From assembly GCF_000282455.1 (NCBI RefSeq), contig NZ_AKJG01000054.1, positions 1-64,000 of the forward strand: a stretch of DNA of 64,000 bases, in the 5' to 3' direction. Positions 49,448 to 57,919 of this stretch are shown in pieces. The notes beneath the pieces were generated by a model. It saw only the letters and a program-made list of their open reading frames with translations, ran no database searches and was not told where the DNA came from. This DNA comes from Pseudomonas sp. GM74 (GTDB lineage: Bacteria; Pseudomonadota; Gammaproteobacteria; Pseudomonadales; Pseudomonadaceae). Made by a program: the position numbers and the translations under genes. The first letter of the stretch is position 1. Every line of letters begins with the position of its first letter.

Positions 49448-51028
49448 ATGAAGAGAAAACTCCGATCAGGCATGAGCGCCAGCCTGCTGGCCGTAGCCGC
49501 TTGTATAGCGCTGCATTCGCCTCATAGCCTGGCAGCCCGCGACGCCCAGACCATCCTCAAGGAAACCTGTCAGGGCTGTCACACCCCCGAAGCCGATAAC
49601 GCCCTGAGCCGCATCAGCCACCAGCGCAAAACGCCGGAAGGCTGGCTGATGAGCATCGCCCGGATGCAGACCATGCACGGTTTGCAGATCAGCGATGACG
49701 ACCGTCGCACGCTGGTCAAGTACCTGGCCGACACCCAGGGCCTGGCACCGAGCGAAACCGACGGCGTGCGCTATGCGCTGGAGCGGCGACTCAATACCGT
49801 CGAGCACTTCGACGACCAGACCAGCCAGATGTGCGGCCGCTGCCACTCCGGTGCGCGGGTAGCCTTGCAACGGCGTCCGGCCCAGGAGTGGGAACGCCTG
49901 GTGAACTTCCACCTCGGCCAATGGCCGTCCCTGGAATACCAGGCGCTGTCCCGGGACCGCGACTGGTTCGATATGGCCCGCAAAGAAATGGTGCCGCTGC
50001 TGGCCAAGCGTTATCCGCTGGACAACCCGGCCTGGAAAAAATGGCAGAGCGCGGCGCCCAAAGCCGATGCCCTGGTGGGCGACTGGAGCTTCAGCGGCCA
50101 CTTGCCGGGCAAGGGGGAGTTGGCCGGTGTCATGACCGTGAGTGCCGATGGCAGCGACACCTTCAAGGTCAGCGTCAAAGGCCGGTACGCCGACGGCAGC
50201 CCGTTCAATGGCGACGGCAGTGCGATTCTCTACACCGGCTACGAATGGCGCGGCAACGTGACCATCGACGGCGTGACCATGCGCCAGGTGTTCGCCGCCC
50301 AGGGCAATGCGATGCAGGGCCGGATGTTCGAGGCCGAGCACGATGAACGTGGTTTGGACTTCGTCGCAGCCAGGCAGGGCTCCAACCGTTTGCTGGCGGT
50401 GCAGCCCGGTTATCTGAAGGCCGGCAGCGAAACCGAGGTGACGTTGATCGGCAGCGGTCTGACCGGCAAACCGAACTTCGGTAAAGGTGTGGAAGTGGTT
50501 GAAGTCGTCGAGCAGAGCCCCGAGCGAATCAAGGTCAAGCTCAAGGCTGCCGCCAACGCGCAACCGGGGCTGCGTGCAGTCACCGTCGGTACCCTGAAAG
50601 GCCCGAGCCTGTCGGTGTACAGCAAGATCGATGCAGTCAAAGTGGTGCCGGAATTCTCGGTGGCGCGGATCGGCGAGGGCGGTGGTTCGACGCCGAAAGT
50701 CCAGGGCCGTTTCGACGCGGAAGCCTGGGGCAAGGGTGCTGACGGCAAGCCGTATCGAATCGGTGTGTTCCCGGCGCAGTGGAAAGTCGAGGCTTTCGAC
50801 GACCGCGCCAAGGAAGACGAAGACGTCAAGTTCGCCGGCACCATGCAGGCCGACACCGGCGTATTCACCCCGGGCGATGCCGGGCCGAACCCGGCACGCA
50901 AGATGTCCACCAACAATGCCGGCAACCTCAAGGTGATTGCCGCCGTCGACGACGCAGGGAAATCCCTGACCGGCGAGGGCCACATGATCGTGACCGTGCA
51001 ACGCTGGAACAACCCACCCATTCCATGA
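49448..51028 (+). CDS. peaA: Quinohemoprotein amine dehydrogenase alpha subunit (di-heme)
   Basis: Largest subunit (QhpA) of the periplasmic quinohemoprotein amine dehydrogenase; its two hemes c carry electrons from the CTQ cofactor to azurin or a cytochrome. The product is 526 residues from the ATG at 49448; a GTG at 49430 would add six. A Sec signal peptide ends near residue 29 (HSLA). Heme motifs CQGCH (41-45) and CGRCH (129-133) form the N-terminal di-heme domain, followed by beta-rich domains as in the P. putida enzyme. It leads the peaA-peaB-qhpC-peaD operon. Confidence 0.95.
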   Translation: MKRKLRSGMSASLLAVAACIALHSPHSLAARDAQTILKETCQGCHTPEADNALSRISHQRKTPEGWLMSIARMQTMHGLQISDDDRRTLVKYLADTQGLAPSETDGVRYALERRLNTVEHFDDQTSQMCGRCHSGARVALQRRPAQEWERLVNFHLGQWPSLEYQALSRDRDWFDMARKEMVPLLAKRYPLDNPAWKKWQSAAPKADALVGDWSFSGHLPGKGELAGVMTVSADGSDTFKVSVKGRYADGSPFNGDGSAILYTGYEWRGNVTIDGVTMRQVFAAQGNAMQGRMFEAEHDERGLDFVAARQGSNRLLAVQPGYLKAGSETEVTLIGSGLTGKPNFGKGVEVVEVVEQSPERIKVKLKAAANAQPGLRAVTVGTLKGPSLSVYSKIDAVKVVPEFSVARIGEGGGSTPKVQGRFDAEAWGKGADGKPYRIGVFPAQWKVEAFDDRAKEDEDVKFAGTMQADTGVFTPGDAGPNPARKMSTNNAGNLKVIAAVDDAGKSLTGEGHMIVTVQRWNNPPIP

Positions 51029-51109
51029 GTTGGCTGACAGCACAGGCTTCAGACACTTTTCGGAATGATCGCAAGCCCCGCCAAGCGGGGTCTGCACAGG
51101 AGGTTTGCC

Positions 51110-52540
51110 ATGGGCGCTATCTTGAATCTGGTCGAACGCAACCTGCACGAAGTGCAGGTCGATGCCGACCGCATGCTGTTTCACATCCCCAGCAGTTCGC
51201 TGTTCGCCAGCGATGAACTGACGGGCACCATCATCGATACCTTGCGCGGGCCCGGTTGTTCCTCGGACGACCTGATCCAGCGCCTGGCCGCGCGTTTCAA
51301 CGGCGAGGAAATCACCGAGACCCTGCGCGAACTGATGGCCCTGGAACTGGTCAGCGATGGTTCGCCGCTGACCCCGGACATCGCTACCAAGCGGGTCGAG
51401 CGCACGGCGATCAATACCGTGGTGCTCAACGTCAACACCGGCTGCAACCTGAGTTGCACCTACTGCTACAAGGAAGACCTCGACAAGCCGTCGGCGGGCA
51501 AAAAGATGGACGTCGAAACGGCGATCGCCTCGGTGGAAATGCTGCTGCGCGAATCCCCGGACGAAGAGCGTTTCACCGTGGTGTTCTTCGGCGGCGAACC
51601 GCTGAGCAACCGCAAGCTGATCGAGTACATGGTCGACTACTGTGAGAAGCGTTTTGCCGAGGCAGGCAAGTTCGTCGAATTCGTCATGACCACCAACGCC
51701 ACGCTGCTCACCGAAGAAACCGTGGACTACCTCAATGCCCACCGTTTCGGGCTGTCGGTCAGCATCGACGGGCCGAAGACCGTGCACGACCGCAACCGCA
51801 TCACCGTGGGCGGGCAGGGCACCTATGACGTGGTGCGGCGCAAGGCCGAGATGCTGCTGTCGCGCTACAACAGCCGTCCGGTGGGCGCGCGGGTGACCCT
51901 CACCACCGGCGTGACCGACGTTGAAACCATCTGGGATCACCTGTTCAACGAATTGGGTTTTGCCGAAGTCGGCTTCGCCCCGGTGACCTCCGGCGACATC
52001 AGCAGCTTCAACCTCACCAGCGATGAACTGGTGCAGGTGTTCGCCAACATGAAGGCCCTCGGTCGTCGTTACCTGGAAGCGGCGCTGGAGCACCGCAACA
52101 TCGGCTTCTCCAACCTGCATCAGCTCATCACCGACATCCACGAAGGCCACAAGAAAGCCCTGCCATGCGGCGCGGGCCTGAAGATGCTGGCGGTGGATCA
52201 CAAGGGCGAACTGAACCTGTGCCACCGCTTTACCGGCTCGAGCCTGCCGACCTTCGGCAACGTCCACAGCGGTGTGAAACAGGTGGAATTGAACGACTTC
52301 CTGTCCCAGCGCCTGGACCGCACCAACACCGGCTGCGAGGACTGCCAGATCCGCAACCTGTGTTCCGGCGGCTGCTACCACGAGAGCTACGCCCGCTACG
52401 GCGACCCGACCCACCCGACCTATCACTACTGCGAACTGATGCGTGACTGGGTCGACTTCGGCATCGAGGTCTACACCCGGATCATGGCCAACAACCCTGC
52501 GTTCATCAGCAGTTACATCACTCCGCGCAAGGCTCACTGA
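51110..52540 (+). CDS. peaB: Radical SAM/SPASM maturase of the gamma subunit (QhpD)
   Basis: Installs Cys-to-Asp/Glu thioether cross-links in QhpC. The 476-residue product starts at the ATG at 51110 behind AGGAGG; the longer frame from 51065 is discarded. The N-terminal about 85 residues look like a PqqD-type leader-recognition domain. The radical SAM cluster is Cys112/Cys116/Cys119 in GCNLSCTYC. The C-terminal SPASM region is Cys-rich ([14 protein letters not shown] and more) and should bind auxiliary 4Fe-4S clusters. Its stop is 1 bp before the gamma-subunit gene, so enzyme and substrate are coupled. Confidence 0.95.
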   Translation: MGAILNLVERNLHEVQVDADRMLFHIPSSSLFASDELTGTIIDTLRGPGCSSDDLIQRLAARFNGEEITETLRELMALELVSDGSPLTPDIATKRVERTAINTVVLNVNTGCNLSCTYCYKEDLDKPSAGKKMDVETAIASVEMLLRESPDEERFTVVFFGGEPLSNRKLIEYMVDYCEKRFAEAGKFVEFVMTTNATLLTEETVDYLNAHRFGLSVSIDGPKTVHDRNRITVGGQGTYDVVRRKAEMLLSRYNSRPVGARVTLTTGVTDVETIWDHLFNELGFAEVGFAPVTSGDISSFNLTSDELVQVFANMKALGRRYLEAALEHRNIGFSNLHQLITDIHEGHKKALPCGAGLKMLAVDHKGELNLCHRFTGSSLPTFGNVHSGVKQVELNDFLSQRLDRTNTGCEDCQIRNLCSGGCYHESYARYGDPTHPTYHYCELMRDWVDFGIEVYTRIMANNPAFISSYITPRKAH

Positions 52541-52541
52541 T

Positions 52542-52865
52542 ATGAAACATCTCAAGGCAATCAATAACAAAGCGTTGAAGCTGGATCAGGCCGCGGATGA
52601 AAACCGCATTGAAGAAGTGGTGGCCATGAGCTCCGTGGCGGGCTGTGCCTCGACCACCGACCCGGGCTGGGAAATCGATGCGTTTGGCGGTGTGTCGTCG
52701 CTGTGCCAGCCGATGGAGGCCGACCTCTACGGTTGCTCCGACCCCTGCTGGTGGCCGGCCCAGGTGCCCGACATGATGAGCACCTACCCGGACTGGAACA
52801 AGGATGCCCAGGCGTCCAACGACAACTGGCGCAACCTCGGCACTGTCTTCCCCAAAGACAAGTGA
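52542..52865 (+). CDS. qhpC: Quinohemoprotein amine dehydrogenase gamma subunit (CTQ-bearing)
   Basis: The 107-residue precursor has a 28-residue leader ending EEVVA and a 79-residue mature chain from residue 29. With that offset, every cross-link residue I recall from the P. putida structure is present: Cys7-Glu16 (C35, E44), Cys27-Asp33 (C55, D61), Cys41-Asp49 (C69, D77) and the CTQ pair Cys37-Trp43 (C65, W71). The leader is not a Sec signal, fitting export by QhpF and cleavage by QhpE. The ATG follows the peaB stop at once. A ribosomally made, heavily modified peptide. Confidence 0.96.
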   Translation: MKHLKAINNKALKLDQAADENRIEEVVAMSSVAGCASTTDPGWEIDAFGGVSSLCQPMEADLYGCSDPCWWPAQVPDMMSTYPDWNKDAQASNDNWRNLGTVFPKDK

Positions 52866-52886
52866 TCACAGAAGAAGGATTCCAGC

Positions 52887-54005
52887 ATGCGTAACATCAA
52901 AGCCTGCGGCCTGGCCGCGTTCGCCGTCCTGAGCAGCTGTTCTGTCAGTGTTCTGGCCGATGAAAACACCGCGCTGCAAGTCGGTCACGAATACATGGTG
53001 ACCACCAACTACCCGAACAACCTGCACGTGATCGACCTGGCCAGCGACACGCTGTTCAAGACCTGCAAGATGCCCGACGCCTTTGGCCCCGGCACCGTGC
53101 AATTGTCGCCGGACCGCAAGACCGCCTACGTGCTGAATAACCACTACGCGGATGTCTACGGCGTCGAGCTGGACAACTGCAAGCAGGTGTTCCACGCCAG
53201 CATCACCCAGAAACCGGGGGAGAAAGCGCGCTCGATGTTCGCCTTCACCCTCAGCCACGACGGCAAGGAGCTGTACACCGTCGCCAACCCGACGCTGATG
53301 ATGAACGATCGCTACGAAGTGCAGCAGCCCCGGCTCGACGTGTACAAGACCGACGCCGTCATGGACGCCAAGCCTGTGCGCAGTTTTCCGGCGCCGCGCC
53401 AGTTGACCATCATGCAGAGCGGTGACGACGGCACGCTGTACGTGGCCGGGGCGGACGTCTACAAGGTCAATGTGCAAACCGGCAAGTTCGACGTGCTGAT
53501 CCCCAGTCGTCATTGGAAACGCCCGAACTACAGCGCGCCGGACGTGCTCTACGTGTGGAACCAGCAGACGTATCGACATGACTTCTCGCTGCTCTACACC
53601 GCGGCGAAATTCAAGGACAAGAAACAGGCCCCGGCCACCGCCGAATACCTGTACGGCCTGTTCAGTGTCGACCTGAAGACCGGCAAGACCGAAACCACCG
53701 ACTTCGGCCCCCTGACCGAAATCTACTTCAGCGGCATGCGCTCGCCCAAGGACCCGAACCTGATGTTTGGCGTGCTCAACCGCCTGGCCAAGTACGACAT
53801 CAAACAGAAGAAAATGCTCCAGTCCGCCACGCTCGATCACTCGTACTATTGCATTTCATTCAACAAGGACGGCAGCAAGATCTACCTGGCGGGGACGTTC
53901 AACGACGTGGCGATCTTCGATGCCGACAGCCTCAAACAGACGGGCAGCATCAAGTTGCCGGGCGGGGATATGGCGATTACCACGGCGCAGATTTTCGTCC
54001 GGTAA
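52887..54005 (+). CDS. peaD: Quinohemoprotein amine dehydrogenase beta subunit
   Basis: The 372-residue beta-propeller subunit (QhpB) contacts the gamma subunit and helps form the substrate site. A Sec signal peptide is clear (MRNIKACGLAAFAVLSSCSV..., cleavage after VLA near residue 24). Seven-bladed YVTN-type repeats follow (for example YPNNLHVIDLASDTLFKTC and SPDRKTAYVLNNHYADVYGVEL). It starts 21 bp after qhpC with AGAAGGA upstream and ends the operon; a REP pair follows. Confidence 0.95.
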   Translation: MRNIKACGLAAFAVLSSCSVSVLADENTALQVGHEYMVTTNYPNNLHVIDLASDTLFKTCKMPDAFGPGTVQLSPDRKTAYVLNNHYADVYGVELDNCKQVFHASITQKPGEKARSMFAFTLSHDGKELYTVANPTLMMNDRYEVQQPRLDVYKTDAVMDAKPVRSFPAPRQLTIMQSGDDGTLYVAGADVYKVNVQTGKFDVLIPSRHWKRPNYSAPDVLYVWNQQTYRHDFSLLYTAAKFKDKKQAPATAEYLYGLFSVDLKTGKTETTDFGPLTEIYFSGMRSPKDPNLMFGVLNRLAKYDIKQKKMLQSATLDHSYYCISFNKDGSKIYLAGTFNDVAIFDADSLKQTGSIKLPGGDMAITTAQIFVR

Positions 54006-54025
54006 ATTGTGGCGCTTGAACTGAC

Positions 54026-54126
54026 GCCTTCGCGGGCAAGCCCGCTCCCACAGTGGATTTGTGGTGTGGTCACTCTTGTGTGAACACCGCTGACCCCTGT
54101 GGGAGCGGGCTTGCCCGCGAAGAGGC
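54026..54126. repeat. REP doublet
   Basis: Arms at 54026-54053 and 54097-54126, both with the GAGCGGGCTTGCCCGC core and flanking GCCTTCGC or AGAGGC ends. It lies between the convergent peaD and LprI-like genes and may act as their shared 3' structure. Confidence 0.92.
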
Positions 54127-54146
54127 CCTCAAAAACACTGAAAATC

Positions 54147-54548
54147 TTAAACCCCCGGCACCGGACAACTCATATCTCCCTCCTGGCACTTCAGGTAGTT
54201 CTTGAACGTCTGAACCCGTGCCTTGGTCAGCTCCGTGGTGCAGTTGCTGTAGATCAGCGGATACACACTCCCGCCTTCCACCCCGGACGCCGAGAACCTG
54301 CACTCGGCATCGCGGAACGCCACCCACGCCCGCTGCGCACCCACCAATTGCTTCTTGCTGTCCGGGTTGCTCTTGAGTCGCGAAGTGATCTGCTGGTAAA
54401 GCGCATTCAATTCCTTGTCGGCGGCCGCATTCTGCTGCGTCGCGCACTGGTTCATCGTCGCCTGGTCGCTGGCGTTGTCACAATCCACGGCGAACGCCAT
54501 GGAGGTGAACAGCAGGGGCGTCAGCGCCAATAGAAAGCGTGGATTCAT
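54147..54548 (-). CDS. LprI-like (DUF1311) periplasmic protein
   Basis: The 133-residue precursor from the ATG at 54548 has a Sec signal peptide (cleavage after AFA near residue 19). The mature part has four or more Cys (DCDNASDQATMNQCA, CRFSA, NCTTEL, KCQEGDMSC) in the spacing of the lysozyme-inhibitor LprI N-terminal domain. Members of that family include inhibitors of C-type lysozyme, but most are uncharacterised, so the function is tentative. The frame extends upstream to 54608 without improving the signal. It is convergent with peaD. Confidence 0.87.
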   Translation of the reverse strand: MNPRFLLALTPLLFTSMAFAVDCDNASDQATMNQCATQQNAAADKELNALYQQITSRLKSNPDSKKQLVGAQRAWVAFRDAECRFSASGVEGGSVYPLIYSNCTTELTKARVQTFKNYLKCQEGDMSCPVPGV

Positions 54549-54826
54549 GCTGGAGTGCTCGTTGTGACCGAATGAGAGGTGCAGTGTAGCGCCGGGGGGC
54601 ACAGGCAACGGCCGCGCAGTTTTTTCATGTCGCTATCCTTTTCGATGCTGTTTCGAGGGTGAACGTTAGCAGCTTCGACCCTCTGATTTTGCGATAGCCC
54701 CAGAACTTATCCGCGCAAATACAACCGAATATCTCAGGCATGTTTGATTGCGCATCCCGATTGGTACTACTTTAGGGTTGGTCTTGTGGTCTAACTGACC
54801 TACTGTTCAAGTACAGGAGGTGACTT

Positions 54827-55315
54827 ATGAACCCAGCATCTGATCGCATTGAAAGGAAAATCCTGCTCAAGGCCAAGCGTTCGCAGGTCTGGCGCGTGCT
54901 GGCCAATGCCGAAATGTTCGGACAGTGGTTTGGCGTGGCGCTGGAGGGCAAGCGTTTTGTGGCAGGCGAGTGGACCCAGGGGCAGATTACCTATCCCGGT
55001 TATGAGCATTTGCGCTGGAATGTACTGGTAGAGCGGGTCGAGCCAGAGCGGCTGTTTTCGTTTCGCTGGCACCCTTATGCCGTGAACCCTGAAGTCGACT
55101 ACTCCCAGGAACCCACGACACTGGTGAAATTCGAGCTCGAAGACATGGACAACGGCACGTTGCTCAAGGTCTCCGAGTCCGGTTTCGACCACGTTCCCCA
55201 GGCCCGTCGCGAAAAGGCCTTTCGCATGGACAGCCGTGGCTGGGAAGAGCAAATGAACAATATCGAGCAGTTTTTGATCGAAGGTGCCAAGTTCCACGAG
55301 CAACAGAGTGGCTGA
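54827..55315 (+). CDS. SRPBCC domain (AHSA1-like) protein
   Basis: The 162-residue START-like fold protein has a strong AGGAGGTGA ribosome-binding site before the ATG. RIERKILLKAKRSQVWRVLANAEMFGQWFGV and the late GWEEQMNNIEQFL are hallmarks of the bacterial AHSA1 (Activator of Hsp90 ATPase-like) subgroup. These bind hydrophobic ligands, and most have no known role; an Hsp90 link is not implied. It is single, with the RsmX-like RNA promoter region starting about 50 bp downstream. Confidence 0.9.
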   Translation: MNPASDRIERKILLKAKRSQVWRVLANAEMFGQWFGVALEGKRFVAGEWTQGQITYPGYEHLRWNVLVERVEPERLFSFRWHPYAVNPEVDYSQEPTTLVKFELEDMDNGTLLKVSESGFDHVPQARREKAFRMDSRGWEEQMNNIEQFLIEGAKFHEQQSG

Positions 55316-55361
55316 AGCCGGCTCGAAGCCTGAGGCGTCTAAGGGTTTTCGGAAGGAGGCT

Positions 55362-55429
55362 TATGGCGAATGTCTTACACGCGCTGGTAGCAATATCGCC
55401 TGTTACAAATTGGATCCGATGCGTAATCT
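55362..55429 (+). promoter_or_regulatory. Promoter of the RsmX-like sRNA with GacA-type half-site
   Basis: A perfect CTTACA (55374-55379), the right half of the GacA box TGTAAG-N6-CTTACA, lies about 60 bp before the predicted start. The left half (55362-55367) is poorly conserved. A -10-like TAATCT is at 55424-55429. The spacing matches Gac-controlled sRNA promoters. Confidence 0.6.
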
Positions 55430-55434
55430 GGCCT

Positions 55435-55549
55435 CACCCACTGAAGCACAGGATGTGCTCAGGATCATGGATGATCGACCATATGCAAGGAACGCTACGA
55501 CAAGGAGTCGTCATGGTCTTGGAAAAACCCGCTTCGGCGGGTTTTTTTG
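55435..55549 (+). ncRNA. rsmX: RsmX-like regulatory small RNA
   Basis: A predicted RNA of about 115 nt with six GGA motifs, most in hairpin loops: GCACA-GGA-TGTGC (55446-55458), GATCAT-GG-ATGATC, a GCAAGGAAC segment, ACGAC-AAGGA-GTCGT (about 55497-55511) and GGAAA before the terminator. It ends in a perfect AAAAACCCGC/GCGGGTTTTT stem-loop (55523-55546) with T run. GGA in loops is the binding signal for RsmA/RsmE (CsrA family), so it should titrate those proteins under GacS/GacA control. Length and layout fit RsmX better than RsmY or RsmZ. Confidence 0.75.
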
Positions 55550-55600
55550 CGCGCATGAAAAGTCGTGGCGGCAGGAACCGGGTTCCCGCCGCCATTTTTT

Positions 55601-56287
55601 TCACTGTCGGTCGAGTTTCGCCGCCGCGCGCTCGGTGATCTGCGCCCGCAGCTTCAACGAGCCGGCAGCCCGCTGGCGAGCTTCCTCCAGCACACTGGTC
55701 GGGGCCGTCTCCGGGCTGCCTGCGGTAAACGGCGGGGCCGGGGCGTATTCCAGTTGCAACTGCACCAACTCGGCGGTGGCCTGGTCGAACAGTTCGGCGG
55801 CCAGGGTCAGGGCGAAGTCGATACCGGCGGTGATGCCACCACCGGTCAACAGATTGCCATCACGAACCACCCGGTCTTGCACCGGGATAGCGCCCAGGGG
55901 CTTGAGCAGTTCGTGATACGCCCAGTGGGTGGTGGCGCGTTTACCCTTGAGCAATCCCGCCGCGCCCAGCACCAGCGAGCCGGTGCACACCGAAGTGATG
56001 TAGCGGGCGTTGGCGGCCTGGGCCTTGAGAAAGTCCAGGGTCTGGTCATCTTCCATCAAGGGTCCGACGCCACTGCCACCGGGCACACAGATCACGTCCA
56101 GTGCCGGGCAATCGTCGAAGGTGGTGGTCGGTTTCAACAGCAGGCCGGTGCTGGCGGTGACCGGCATCAGGTCTTTCCAGATCAGATGCACTTTCACGTC
56201 CGGCAGCGAGGCCAGTACGTCGTAAGGGCCGGTCAGGTCCAGTTGCTGAACCTGTGGAAACAACAGAAAACCGATCTGCAACGTCAT
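55601..56287 (-). CDS. inhA: Isonitrile (isocyanide) hydratase
   Basis: DJ-1/PfpI-superfamily enzyme that hydrates isonitriles to N-substituted formamides. The 228 residues match the Pseudomonas enzyme in length and sequence as I recall it. The nucleophile Cys101 sits in TSVCTGSLVLGAAG, and Asp17 in QQLDLTGPYDV is the second catalytic residue. The GITAGIDFALTLAAELF segment is also conserved. It is divergent from a GlxA-type regulator with the same fold, separated by 89 bp, which may control it. The natural substrate in the cell is not known to me. Confidence 0.93.
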   Translation of the reverse strand: MTLQIGFLLFPQVQQLDLTGPYDVLASLPDVKVHLIWKDLMPVTASTGLLLKPTTTFDDCPALDVICVPGGSGVGPLMEDDQTLDFLKAQAANARYITSVCTGSLVLGAAGLLKGKRATTHWAYHELLKPLGAIPVQDRVVRDGNLLTGGGITAGIDFALTLAAELFDQATAELVQLQLEYAPAPPFTAGSPETAPTSVLEEARQRAAGSLKLRAQITERAAAKLDRQ

Positions 56288-56376
56288 GGTGTTTTTTCTC
56301 GTGAAGTGGGTGGACGGTTTGACTTTAGGCTCGTAGGCTTTGGCGCATACGCCAATATCCCCACGAATTACGCCAA

Positions 56377-57360
56377 ATGTCGAAAACCATCCATGTGCTC
56401 GCTTTCGCCAACGTGCAATTGCTCGACGTCACGGGGCCGTTGCAGGTCTTCGCTTCGGCCAACGACATTGCCCGCCAGCAAGGCCTGCCGCCACCCTATG
56501 CGCCGACGGTGATTGCCAGCGGCGGCGGGGCGGTGATGTCGTCGGCGGGCTTGGCGCTGTTGGCCGAACCGTTACCGGAGGAGGGCACCGACACCCTGAT
56601 CATCGCCGGTGGCTGGGGTGTCTACGCAGCGGCGCAAGATGCGCCGTTGGTCGCCTGGGTACGCGAACATGCCCATGGTTGCCGGCGGGTTTCCTCGGTG
56701 TGTACCGGTGCGTTTCTGCTGGCGGCCAGCGGCTGGCTCGACGGCCGGCGCGTGGTCACCCACTGGACCCGTTGCGAGCAATTGGCGCAACAGCACCCGC
56801 GCTTGCAGGTCGAACCCAACCCGATCTTCATCAACGACGGCCCGGTCTGGACCTCGGCCGGGGTGACCGCCGGCATCGACCTGGCGTTGGCCATGGTCGA
56901 ACAAGACCTGGGGCGCAGCATGGCCCTCGAAGTTGCCCGGCAACTGGTGGTGTTTCTCAAGCGTCCGGGCGGTCAATCGCAATTCAGCGTGACCCTGTCC
57001 CTGCAACATGAAGGCAACCGTTTCGACGAACTTCACGCCTGGATCAGCGAAAATCTGACCAAGGACCTTGGCATCCCGACCCTGGCCTTACAGGCCGGCA
57101 TGAGCGAACGCAGCTTCGTGCGCCACTACCGTGCCGACACCGGCCAGACCCCGGCCCGGGCCATCGAACTGATCCGCGTCGAAACCGCACGGCGTTTGCT
57201 CAGCGATACCGGTGTGCCGATCAAACGGGTGGCGGTGCAATGCGGCTTCGGCAGCGAAGAAACCCTGCGCCGCAGCTTCCTGCGGGCCATGGGGGTGACA
57301 CCGCAGGCTTATCGGGAGCGGTTTTCGGTCAGTGCTGGCGCAGATTCCGCCATGACTTGA
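56377..57360 (+). CDS. GlxA-family AraC-type transcriptional regulator
   Basis: The 327-residue regulator has an N-terminal DJ-1/PfpI-like domain (about 1-195; VSSVCTGAFLLAASG carries a Cys at the nucleophile position) and a C-terminal AraC helix-turn-helix domain (about 215-315; LALQAGMSERSFVRHYRADTG and KRVAVQCGFGSEETLRRSF). Its N-terminal domain resembles the product of the divergent inhA gene, so the pair may sense and process the same type of molecule. No ligand is known. The ATG has no strong ribosome-binding site. Confidence 0.92.
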   Translation: MSKTIHVLAFANVQLLDVTGPLQVFASANDIARQQGLPPPYAPTVIASGGGAVMSSAGLALLAEPLPEEGTDTLIIAGGWGVYAAAQDAPLVAWVREHAHGCRRVSSVCTGAFLLAASGWLDGRRVVTHWTRCEQLAQQHPRLQVEPNPIFINDGPVWTSAGVTAGIDLALAMVEQDLGRSMALEVARQLVVFLKRPGGQSQFSVTLSLQHEGNRFDELHAWISENLTKDLGIPTLALQAGMSERSFVRHYRADTGQTPARAIELIRVETARRLLSDTGVPIKRVAVQCGFGSEETLRRSFLRAMGVTPQAYRERFSVSAGADSAMT

Positions 57361-57371
57361 GCCCATTACTA

Positions 57372-57761
57372 TCAGGCTTCCGTTTCTGCTACCTGATTGA
57401 AATACTTCGCCCGATCCGGTGTAAACGTCACCACCATGGCTGTCCGTGCACACGTCAGCGCTCGTTCTTGCGTCAGGTCCACGTCCAGGTCTTCCCCGCG
57501 CAAGCCTTGCCACTGGGCGAGGTATTTGAGGGAGCCATATTTTTCGAGCTTCTTCAGGCTGCGGCTGACGCCACCTTTCCAGCCCAGTACCGGCAACTCG
57601 CCGGCGAGGCACTGTCGGGCGAGGTCGGGGAAACGAGCCGCGCGCTGGCGGCCGACTTCCCAGCATTTGATCAGGCCCTTGTCGTCGGCCTCCCAGAGTT
57701 CTTCGCGGTTCAAACCGGTTCGGAGCGGGGAATCGATGCTGCGTTGGATGCGTTGGGTCAT
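57372..57761 (-). CDS. Conserved hypothetical protein
   Basis: I do not recognise this 129-residue protein. It is soluble, basic in its middle part and lacks a signal peptide. Conserved-looking stretches are REELWEADDKGLIKCWEVGRQRAARFPDLARQCL and GWKGGVSRSLKKLEKYGSLKYL. CAAGGAACCAG lies before the ATG as ribosome-binding site. It is convergent with the GlxA-type regulator gene, 11 bp between stop codons, and is monocistronic. It may be a small nucleic-acid-associated protein, but that is a guess. The 57762-57919 gap shows nothing. Confidence 0.7.
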   Translation of the reverse strand: MTQRIQRSIDSPLRTGLNREELWEADDKGLIKCWEVGRQRAARFPDLARQCLAGELPVLGWKGGVSRSLKKLEKYGSLKYLAQWQGLRGEDLDVDLTQERALTCARTAMVVTFTPDRAKYFNQVAETEA

Positions 57762-57919
57762 TCTGGTTCCTTGAATTCGGGTGGTTCTGGACAGCTCCGC
57801 TGTACCCGTAGAGCAAGGATGTTAGGTGGGGATGTAACGGCTGGCAACAGGGCATTTGCGGGGGGGCAAGCTGTTTTGTTTAAGAAACGTAGGACTCGGA
57901 TTGCACAAGACCTGTGGCG

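Noticed and set aside
49466..52570. 1034-codon antisense frame over peaA-peaB
   Set aside because: Same shadow effect; the sense strand carries recognisable heme and radical SAM motifs.
55363..55638. 91-codon ORF with AGGAGG upstream over the sRNA
   Set aside because: The frame runs through the sRNA hairpins and terminator into the antisense of inhA, and the peptide has no protein-like character. The AGGAGG is probably incidental.
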